Shown here: positions 1 through 5,046 of the stretch, in pieces
Position numbering within the stretch: the stretch's first letter is position 1
Layout of the letters: each line of letters begins with the position of its first letter
NCBI GenBank assembly: GCA_028278625.1
Contig: JANQDY010000042.1
Coordinates: forward strand, 1-5,550
DNA length: 5,550 nucleotides
Direction of reading: 5' to 3'
DNA from: Thermodesulfobacteriota bacterium
GTDB taxonomy: Bacteria > Desulfobacterota > DSM-4660 > Desulfatiglandales > Desulfatiglandaceae
Program-made: the position numbers and the translations under genes
Notes under the pieces: generated by a model
Seen by the model: the letters and a program-made list of their open reading frames with translations, nothing else
The model's database searches: none
What the model was told of the DNA's origin: nothing

Positions 1-76
1 ATCTCTCGCGCGTCTCCCGCTTTTGACTCGTGTTTTTCGTGCTTCCGACACCAATGGCGGCTACTCTCCTGGGCAT
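1..76 (-). CDS. Second thiolase-like protein, N-terminal fragment (cut by window edge)
   Basis: An ATG at 76-74 lies one base after the stop codon of the upstream thiolase-like gene. It is preceded by a good ribosome site, AAGGGG at 89-84, with 7 bases of spacing. The frame stays open to the window edge and gives 25 codons. The protein begins MPRRVAAIGVGSTK. The short R-V-A-x-I-G-V-G-x-T-K pattern is the usual first beta strand and turn of thiolase-superfamily and SCP2/lipid-transfer-type proteins, and the neighbouring gene opens in a similar way (KRVGIISFGIMK). Tight coupling to a thiolase-like gene supports a two-subunit or paired arrangement. Only the first 25 residues are visible, so catalytic residues and exact subfamily cannot be judged. 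An unrelated protein with a glycine-rich first strand is possible but less likely in this context. Confidence 0.62.
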   Translation of the reverse strand, partial: MPRRVAAIGVGSTKNTSQKRETRER

Positions 77-77
77 C

Positions 78-1238
78 TTATATCCCCTTTTCCAGAATCA
101 ATACCGCGTGCGAATCTCCGCCTACAGCGCCGATGCTCAGATCACTATCGTGCACTAAGGCCCTCTTTGGACTTGGACCTTTTGTCGCCCCGTCAGCGCC
201 GTTGAATTGAAGCACAGCCTGAATCATCCTGAAAATTCCTGAACTATTGGGCCCGTTCGTGCACAAAGAACCGCCCGAGAGATTGACGGGCAAGTCCCCC
301 TCGGGAGAAGTTATGCCCTCACGCAACAGAAAAGGGCCTTCTCCCGCACCGCACAGGCCCAGAGCCTCATATGCGATCAGTTCAAAAGGAGCAAACGGGT
401 TGGCCGATTCCAGAAAGTCGATTTCCTCCCTGGGGTTCTGGATGCCGGATGTCTCATAGGCCTTTTGCGCAGCCTTCCTGAGGGCCGCTTGGCCAGACAA
501 CTCCTCCCAACTCCCATTATAGAGGTTCGAGGCCGCACCAAAGCCGGTGATCCAAATCGGCTTATCGGTGATCTCCTTGGTTTTCTCTTCGGATGCCAGG
601 ATCAACGCCACGGCCCCATTGGAAAGGCCGCCAATCTCCAACTTTCTCAAGGGCCAACTGACCAAAGGGGAGGCCAAAATCTCATCCTTGCTGTAAGCCC
701 TATTTGTGTGAGCGTATTCATTCGCGGCACCGCAACGGTAATTCTTGGAAGCCACCAGGGCGAAATCCTCGTCGGTGGCATCCGTTTTCCTCAAATAGTC
801 CATGGACAAGAGGCCGTAGCTTTTTATGGCATTGAAACCCAAGGGGCTGCGGAAATAGGGGTCCTGATTGGCGTTGGTCACGTAACCGAAATCGAACTCA
901 ATGGTATCCGAGGAGGCGACCATAACTAGATCCGCTTCATCGGACAAAATGCTCGCTAAGGCGGAGCGAATGCAATGAAGGCCGCTGGTTTCAATTCTTA
1001 TGGACTCCTTCCCATAAGCTCCGGCAGCCGGCGCCAAAAGACCATTGCTGATGGTGATCCCATCAAACCCGTCCATGGTGGATATGACCACCGCGTCGAG
1101 ATCTTCACGACTCAACCCGGCCCCATCCAAGGCCTGCCTGGCAACCACAAAAGTGGCCTCATCGTTCCACATCCGAATTTCGTTAGGGCCTTGATATTTC
1201 ATAATGCCGAAACTGATGATCCCGACTCTTTTTTCCAT
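78..1238 (-). CDS. Thiolase-like / SCP2-type (lipid-transfer) acyl-CoA protein, probably without canonical catalytic residues
   Basis: A 386-residue protein, the usual length for single-domain SCP2/archaeal-type thiolases. The start is ATG with GGAGGA at 1248-1243, five bases away. Landmarks in order: first strand KRVGIISFG (4-11); an N-terminal core helix segment SGLHCIRSA (85-93), where thiolases carry C-x-S-G-x-x-A; LSNGAVALILASEE (205-218), matching the family's s-D-G-A-a-A-l-v-l-a-s-E with Asn for Asp; NPFAPFELIAYEALG (280-294), matching the H-D-x-F...E-x-L-G block; VNLSGG (318-323), matching N-P-S-G-G; and AVGGDSHAVLILE (371-383), the C-terminal strand. Aligning on SGLxxI puts Glu83, not Cys, at the nucleophile position. 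Aligning on the preceding I-E puts Gly86 there. The H-D-x-F His and the G-H-P His are also not evident. Family knowledge: thiolases make or cleave 3-oxoacyl-CoA, and Cys-less relatives such as Ltp2 act as aldolases with a DUF35 partner. Exact reaction and substrate are unknown; cytoplasmic. It leads a two-gene run with the fragment at 1-76. Confidence 0.85.
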   Translation of the reverse strand: MEKRVGIISFGIMKYQGPNEIRMWNDEATFVVARQALDGAGLSREDLDAVVISTMDGFDGITISNGLLAPAAGAYGKESIRIETSGLHCIRSALASILSDEADLVMVASSDTIEFDFGYVTNANQDPYFRSPLGFNAIKSYGLLSMDYLRKTDATDEDFALVASKNYRCGAANEYAHTNRAYSKDEILASPLVSWPLRKLEIGGLSNGAVALILASEEKTKEITDKPIWITGFGAASNLYNGSWEELSGQAALRKAAQKAYETSGIQNPREEIDFLESANPFAPFELIAYEALGLCGAGEGPFLLREGITSPEGDLPVNLSGGSLCTNGPNSSGIFRMIQAVLQFNGADGATKGPSPKRALVHDSDLSIGAVGGDSHAVLILEKGI

Positions 1239-1424
1239 GTTTTCCTCCGATAAAACATTTCTACGTCCTATTTTCCGGAATGATTGTGGTCGTGGAGACC
1301 CCCTTCAAGGCGTCGGCACGCAAGTCATGATTGGTTCTGCCCAGAATCGTGGAAAGTTCGCTCATGCCAACCCCAACGGTAAAGACAGTGAGACACAAAA
1401 CACTCAGAAAGATGTTGGCGGTTC
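1239..1424 (-). other. Gap between ligase terminator and thiolase gene (leader region)
   Basis: This gap follows the ligase terminator, so the thiolase pair probably needs its own promoter here. The only candidate I see is TTGAAG (1313-1308) and AATCAT (1290-1285), separated by 17 bases. It matches the sigma70 -10 consensus at only four of six positions, so I treat it as weak. The ribosome site of the thiolase gene (GGAGGA, 1248-1243) is strong. An 8-base palindrome TTCCGGAA sits at 1273-1280. A short open frame with a hydrophobic stretch fills most of the gap and is listed separately as a finding. No RNA gene was recognised. Confidence 0.4.
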
Positions 1425-1470
1425 CCTAGCACAAAAAAGGTGCTCTTAGTGGAGCACTATAGGTGCTAGG
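1425..1470. repeat. Four alternating AGCAC/GTGCT arms around the terminator
   Basis: Four arms occur in order on the plus strand: AGCAC 1428-1432, GTGCT 1440-1444, AGCAC 1453-1457, GTGCT 1463-1467. The outer two extend to the perfect inverted repeat CCTAGCAC (1425-1432) and GTGCTAGG (1463-1470). The right-hand outer arm covers the ligase stop codon (1466-1468). The inner two form the terminator stem. The alternative pairing of first with second and third with fourth is mutually exclusive with the terminator. AGCAC-TATAG-GTGCT (1453-1467) is also a symmetric operator-like palindrome. Confidence 0.6.
1433..1457 (-). terminator. Intrinsic terminator behind the CoA ligase gene
   Basis: On the minus strand the stem GTGCTC (1457-1452) is followed by the loop CACTAA, then GAGCAC (1445-1440), one C and six T residues (1438-1433). 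A perfect 6-pair stem with a U6 tail, starting 9 bases after the ligase stop codon, is a classic rho-independent terminator. It would separate the ligase transcript from the thiolase pair. The stem is short, so readthrough is possible. Flanking arms can form a larger or competing structure. Confidence 0.72.
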
Positions 1471-2839
1471 CTATTTCTTCATATGCCTTTTCAAATTTCT
1501 GACCTTTGTAAGTTGACCGTTTCAATTCCCCGGGCTCCTGCCAGATAATTTCAGGACTGAGCTTCATTCGGCTGTGAAAGGCCTGCAGGAGTTCTTCTTT
1601 CAACTCGTCTAGGTTTTCCTTCGGATAATCAGGTCCCCTTTCAATCTTGATTTTCAAAGGCGGCACAACCAAAGGCGGTTTTTCCGTCAGAACGATCCGG
1701 TACTCTCCCGTGACCCTGGGGGCAAACGTTTGAAGCAGGCCGGTCACTTGGGCTGGATAGACAATGACGCCTTTCACTTTCAGCATATCATCGGTGCGAC
1801 CCACGATCCTGTAACGGAAGCCGGTCTTCCCGCAAGGACAGGGGGACATGGTCACTTCATGGATGTCACCCAAACTGTTCCGGCACCAGGCCCATCCGTC
1901 TCCCTCGATATTGGTGAATAAGGCTTCACCTCTGGCACCATCTTCCAGAGGTATCGGTTCTTTGGTATCCGGATTGACCAGTTCGTAAATGCAAAGATCG
2001 TCGCCCAGCCAATGCATACCTTGATATTCGGGGTAATCACATGAAGCCCCGTAACCTGCGCCCGCATCCACCAATTTGGCCCCGAAACCTTCCTCCAATT
2101 TTTTCCGGAGTTCAGGAACGCCCGCGCCGGCCTCGCCCCCACACGCCAACACCTTGATGCCCATAGATCCGGCATCCACGCCGATCTTCTCAGGTGCATT
2201 TTCGATAATGTATGAGGCCAGGGAGGGTGTGCCCATGAATACCGTGGGCTTAAAGTACTTGGCCATTTGAAAAATTCTTTCCGTACCTAACTCCGCTCCA
2301 ACCGGGAGGATCGTTGCACCCATTTTCTGGATACCCATAAATGTTCCGGTTCCGGCGATGACCATGGAAAGGGCGAAACAGAACAAGATCCGGTCTTTCT
2401 TTCTGACTCCCGCTCTCCAGAGCCCTCTACACATCGATTCTCCCCAGACGTTATAAATGTCTTTGTGGGCAAGTGGATAGGGCGTGGGTTCTCCGGTGGT
2501 GCCGGTCGTGCTGTTGACCATGATCAATTCGTCAGTGCCGATGGGCATTTCTTCTTCCATCAGTTTGACAAGATCACCGCCACACGCCTCAGAATGCAGA
2601 CGAAAGCTCTCTTTGCTATAAATCGGAACAATTCTAGAAAAATCATTTAAACTTTTTATCTTCTTATCGATATTATCTATATTTAGGCCAGATTCTTCAA
2701 ATCGTTTTCTGTGAAAAGGCGCATTGGTGTAAAGCCTTTTTAGCATTATCTTGAGTTTCTCAAACTGAAGATTCCTCATTTCGGCAGAATTCAGAAACGG
2801 CTCAACATCCATGTTCCAGTAAGGTCTGTCCTGTGACAT
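1466..2839 (-). CDS. Phenylacetate-CoA-ligase (PaaK) family acyl-CoA ligase, AMP-forming
   Basis: An adenylate-forming enzyme of 457 residues, close to PaaK length (about 430-460). It should activate a carboxylic acid with ATP and CoA to the CoA thioester, in the cytoplasm. Residue numbers below count from the GTG at 2845. Motifs: STTGTTGEPT (112-121), the ATP phosphate loop; GYGASCDYPEYQGMH (264-278), the A5 region, where the usual Thr/Ser-Glu is replaced by Ser-Cys-Asp; NSLGDIHEV (323-331), with the ribose-binding Asp; CPCGKTG (336-342), the Cys pair typical of PaaK; GRTDDMLKVKGVIVYPAQV (349-367), the hinge and CoA-facing region; and KRSTYKGQKFEKAYE (442-456), the C-terminal lysine segment. 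The frame opens at GTG 2845, but I prefer ATG 2839: GGAG (2851-2848) is 8 bases from the ATG and only 2 from the GTG. The acid substrate cannot be read from the sequence. Coenzyme F390 synthetase is a related alternative, less likely beside a transporter and thiolases. Confidence 0.9.
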   Translation of the reverse strand: MSQDRPYWNMDVEPFLNSAEMRNLQFEKLKIMLKRLYTNAPFHRKRFEESGLNIDNIDKKIKSLNDFSRIVPIYSKESFRLHSEACGGDLVKLMEEEMPIGTDELIMVNSTTGTTGEPTPYPLAHKDIYNVWGESMCRGLWRAGVRKKDRILFCFALSMVIAGTGTFMGIQKMGATILPVGAELGTERIFQMAKYFKPTVFMGTPSLASYIIENAPEKIGVDAGSMGIKVLACGGEAGAGVPELRKKLEEGFGAKLVDAGAGYGASCDYPEYQGMHWLGDDLCIYELVNPDTKEPIPLEDGARGEALFTNIEGDGWAWCRNSLGDIHEVTMSPCPCGKTGFRYRIVGRTDDMLKVKGVIVYPAQVTGLLQTFAPRVTGEYRIVLTEKPPLVVPPLKIKIERGPDYPKENLDELKEELLQAFHSRMKLSPEIIWQEPGELKRSTYKGQKFEKAYEEIA

Positions 2840-2973
2840 TTTCACTTCTCCTCATACATAATTGTCCTTCAGCTTCTTGGCGGTCTTACAACTAAAGGCC
2901 AATTCCTTCTTCTCCACTTTCCACATAGTTTTGAAATTTATGAATAAGTTTTTTTAGTCATCTATTGAAAATC
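2840..2973 (-). other. Gap between tetR stop and CoA ligase start
   Basis: AT-rich near tetR, then more balanced. No intrinsic terminator follows tetR: there is a run of seven A on the minus strand but no stable stem before a T-run. The ligase may therefore be co-transcribed with tetR. No convincing promoter was seen. It holds a 24-codon open frame (2852-2926) whose stop overlaps the ligase ribosome site, described under findings. Confidence 0.4.
2847..2853 (-). promoter_or_regulatory. Ribosome binding site of the CoA ligase, decides ATG over GTG
   Basis: GAGGAGA on the minus strand. The GGAG core (2851-2848) is 8 bases before the ATG at 2839-2837 but only 2 bases before the upstream in-frame GTG at 2845-2843. 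This makes the ATG the likely start. Confidence 0.7.
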
Positions 2974-3609
2974 TTATTTATTCTTGAGGATGCCCTTCAA
3001 CAACATATCAAGGCTGACATCAAGTGTTGGCTTAAGGAAGACTTTTTTTGGATTTATCTTTCTTTTAGCTTCTTCCCACGTGAGAACCCCGGTAAAGAGT
3101 CCCCATAACGTATCAGCGAAAGCAGTACTGTTGCCCTCGACAAACTTCCCCTTGGAGACGCCGTCTTCATAAACAGCCGCGATCGTCCGCGTCAATTTTC
3201 GTGAAATATCATTCATTTCCACGAGATATTTAGGGTTAATAGTTGTTAAGGTATCTTCTAGCTGAATATGATAAATAATTCGTACCATGAGCTCATTTCT
3301 CTTAAAAGATTCATACATGGCATCCCAGAATCCCCTCAGTTTTTCTTCGTGGGTTAATTTATGGTTTTCATCTACCTTTTTGATCTGCTCGAACATATAG
3401 GTAAGGGGTATTAGGACTAGAGAGGAAAAAAGTTCCTCTTTTCCCCTAAAATGACTATAGATGGCCCCTATACTCAGCTCAGTTTCTTCAGCGATGTCTT
3501 CCATAGTGGTCGCGTAAAAGCCTTTTCGCATAAACACCTTTGCCGCACCATCCTGGATCTGTTTGCGCCTAAGCTCTTTTTCCCGCTCTCTTCTCTCTTT
3601 TCTGCCCAA
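2974..3609 (-). CDS. TetR/AcrR-family transcriptional regulator
   Basis: A 211-residue protein of normal TetR-family length. A very basic N-terminal tail (GRKERREREKELRRKQ, 2-17) leads into the DNA-binding domain. AAKVFMRKGFYATTMEDIA (22-40) is followed by the recognition-helix block LSIGAIYSHFRGKEELF (45-61), a textbook TetR helix-turn-helix. The rest (about 65-211) is the all-helical ligand-binding and dimerisation domain, with no family-specific motif that I recognise. The start is TTG, supported by AGGAGG at 3624-3619 with 9 bases of spacing. An in-frame TAG two codons upstream excludes a longer form, and the next Met would cut into the helix-turn-helix. Family knowledge: most members repress their own and neighbouring genes and release DNA on binding a ligand, often the pathway's acid or acyl-CoA. 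It sits between the transporter and the ligase, so control of either or both is a reasonable inference. The gene is visibly more AT-rich than the thiolase gene. Confidence 0.93.
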   Translation of the reverse strand: MGRKERREREKELRRKQIQDGAAKVFMRKGFYATTMEDIAEETELSIGAIYSHFRGKEELFSSLVLIPLTYMFEQIKKVDENHKLTHEEKLRGFWDAMYESFKRNELMVRIIYHIQLEDTLTTINPKYLVEMNDISRKLTRTIAAVYEDGVSKGKFVEGNSTAFADTLWGLFTGVLTWEEAKRKINPKKVFLKPTLDVSLDMLLKGILKNK

Positions 3610-3618
3610 AGCCTATAG

Positions 3619-3624
3619 CCTCCT
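3619..3624 (-). promoter_or_regulatory. Ribosome binding site supporting the TTG start of tetR
   Basis: AGGAGG on the minus strand, 9 bases before TTG at 3609-3607. It is a full-strength Shine-Dalgarno match and compensates for the weak start codon. The stop codon TAG lies between the site and the start in the same frame, so no longer protein is possible. Confidence 0.75.
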
Positions 3625-3637
3625 TTGTTGAATTCGC

Positions 3638-3668
3638 GTTATTTCCCAGCACTTAGCACTTTTGTCAG
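3638..3668 (-). promoter_or_regulatory. Candidate tetR promoter with tandem repeat in its spacer
   Basis: On the minus strand CTGACA (3668-3663) differs from the TTGACA consensus at one base. AATAAC (3643-3638) matches TATAAT at four of six positions. The spacing of 19 is long. The spacer is almost filled by two tandem copies of AAGTGCT (3661-3648), a place where an autoregulating TetR protein would be expected to bind. The promoter call is tentative. Confidence 0.35.
3648..3661. repeat. Tandem direct repeat (AGCACTT)x2
   Basis: Two adjacent perfect copies of AGCACTT on the plus strand, 28 to 53 bases upstream of the tetR start region. It lies in the spacer of the candidate promoter and shares its AGCAC core with the arms around 1425-1470. 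A role as an operator is inference. Confidence 0.5.
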
Positions 3669-3690
3669 GAAGTTGAATATTTTTTTACCG

Positions 3691-3744
3691 GACCGCCCCT
3701 GACTTTCGTCCCAAATTTTTCACAGCTTGATGTCAGGGACGGCC
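3691..3744 (-). repeat. Long inverted repeat downstream of the substrate-binding protein gene
   Basis: The arms at 3691-3703 and 3732-3744 can pair over 13 positions in a minus-strand transcript, with two G-U wobbles. The core is CCTGAC/GTCAGG and the loop is 28 bases. On the plus strand those two positions would be A-C mismatches, so the fold favours minus-strand RNA. It begins 33 bases after the stop codon of the binding-protein gene. No T-run follows on the minus strand (it is followed by CGGTAAAAAAATATT-type sequence), so it is not a standard intrinsic terminator. It may protect the 3' end of the transporter mRNA or slow transcription. Confidence 0.5.
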
Positions 3745-3777
3745 GCGGCTTGCGACCGGATTTATCTAAAATTCATA

Positions 3778-5022
3778 TTAACGGTATTTGGCCGGTCTCA
3801 GATCGGGAGCTTTGATGAATCCTGTGAGCGGGGTAAACACCCCTTTATCGCTGATTCTGTAGACCATTGCCTTCCGCAATGTGGGCCGATCAGCTGAATA
3901 CGTCACTTCAGTCAACCCCCCAAGAGGCCTGAAATTATTTATATTCGCCATGGCTTTCTTCAGGTTCTCGATGTTAAACCCATCCCACCCGTGTTTATCC
4001 ACGACATCCTTCATGGCTTTGTGTTGAATCAGCGCCGTAATCCAGCCGATCAGATAAAACATCGAGCGATCTCTTTTTGAGCGGTTATTGAGTTTGAAAT
4101 ATTTGAGAATTTTCTGGATGGAGGGCTCGTCCTTCTGATCAAAACCTCTGGTGGGTAACACTGCGATGTCGTTATTAAACAATTGAGGCGCCATACTGAT
4201 CACCCCCCAATCATTACCGGCGTTGTTGAGTACAGGCACGTTCCAACCCATTACTTTAAGTGCTTTTTTTATCACCACCGGACCATGGGCGGTTGTGTTG
4301 GTGATCAGCCAATCCGGCCCTTTTTCCTTCAGTCGGAGGAGTTGGCTCGTCACATCCTGCTCTCTGATGCCAAACAACTCCGTCCCGACAATGTCGATCC
4401 CGATTTCTTTGCAGTATTCAAAAAACCTATCATATAGAATCGCCTTTCCATAGCCCGTATCCCAAGTGATAATTGCCGCCTTCATAGGTCGTTTTTCTTT
4501 CCAATTATCCATGACATATTTCAAGCCAACGGCCGTCATCTCCGCATAAAGCGGGTATAGGCCAAATGTATTTGCCACTGGATAAATAGTGTCAACGCTC
4601 GTTGGACTAAGCGCGATGATCCCATCATCTTTGTAACGCTCCCGGAGGGCTGCGCCGAGGGGAGAAGAGCCGGGTAAGGTGAACATCGGTTTCGGGGTGA
4701 TATTGATTATTTCATTATACATGGAAAGGGCCAGAGGCATCTTTCCGGCATAATCACGAAGGATCAGATTAATTTTAACGCCGTTAACACCATTCAACTC
4801 TTTGTTGATGTAATCAAAAGCATCCTTGGAGCCAGGTCCCAACGGTCCGGTTATCGGAGCATAAGGTCCCGTAAGGTCAAGAAGGGGGGCCACATTAATG
4901 ACCGCCGGTTTTCCGTCTGCCACGGCGCTTTGAGTGATACCCAAAGGCAGGCATAGAAGTGATATGCCGACCACAATTAATACCGTCATTTTCGATTTGC
5001 ATATTAATCTCAGCTTCTTCAT
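3778..5022 (-). CDS. Branched-chain amino acid-type ABC transporter substrate-binding protein (LivK-like, Peripla_BP_6)
   Basis: A 414-residue secreted binding protein, typical length for this family. It captures the solute outside the inner membrane and hands it to LivH/LivM-type permeases. The start is ATG at 5022-5020 with AGGAGG at 5034-5029, six bases away. An upstream in-frame TTG at 5043 would place the ribosome site inside the gene, so it is rejected. Signal peptide: basic N-region (2-11), hydrophobic core TVLIVVGISLLCLPLGI (13-29), and a likely cleavage after SAVA (32-35). SLLC is not a good lipobox. The mature protein starts with the family pattern INVAPLLDLTGPYAP (42-56). AAIITWDTGYGKA (182-194) and PDWLITNTTAHGPVVIKKAL (236-255) are typical second-lobe blocks, and FRPLGGLTEVTYSADR (364-379) is the usual C-terminal region. 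It follows the permease by 24 bases. Many such proteins bind aromatic or other carboxylates rather than amino acids, and the ligase next door favours that. The ligand itself is not identifiable here. Confidence 0.92.
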   Translation of the reverse strand: MKKLRLICKSKMTVLIVVGISLLCLPLGITQSAVADGKPAVINVAPLLDLTGPYAPITGPLGPGSKDAFDYINKELNGVNGVKINLILRDYAGKMPLALSMYNEIINITPKPMFTLPGSSPLGAALRERYKDDGIIALSPTSVDTIYPVANTFGLYPLYAEMTAVGLKYVMDNWKEKRPMKAAIITWDTGYGKAILYDRFFEYCKEIGIDIVGTELFGIREQDVTSQLLRLKEKGPDWLITNTTAHGPVVIKKALKVMGWNVPVLNNAGNDWGVISMAPQLFNNDIAVLPTRGFDQKDEPSIQKILKYFKLNNRSKRDRSMFYLIGWITALIQHKAMKDVVDKHGWDGFNIENLKKAMANINNFRPLGGLTEVTYSADRPTLRKAMVYRISDKGVFTPLTGFIKAPDLRPAKYR

Positions 5023-5046
5023 AGTTTCCCTCCTTTTCGCCAAAAG

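Noticed and set aside
465..929. 154-residue open frame on the plus strand
   Set aside because: It lies fully antisense to the thiolase-like gene, which has clear family motifs. The translation has no recognisable domain and no good ribosome site was noted.
1204..1449. 81-residue plus-strand frame across the ligase-thiolase gap
   Set aside because: Overlaps the thiolase start and the terminator, and has no recognisable motif.
1852..2199. 115-residue minus-strand frame inside the ligase gene
   Set aside because: It is an out-of-frame shadow of the ligase, whose own frame carries the conserved A5 motif in this interval.
2943..2978. AATAAG/CTTATT inverted repeat after tetR as a terminator
   Set aside because: Only six weak A-T-rich pairs, a 24-base loop and no T-run after it on the minus strand.
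5023..5043. Longer binding-protein start at TTG 5043
   Set aside because: The AGGAGG ribosome site would then be inside the coding region. The ATG at 5022 has perfect spacing and gives a normal signal peptide.
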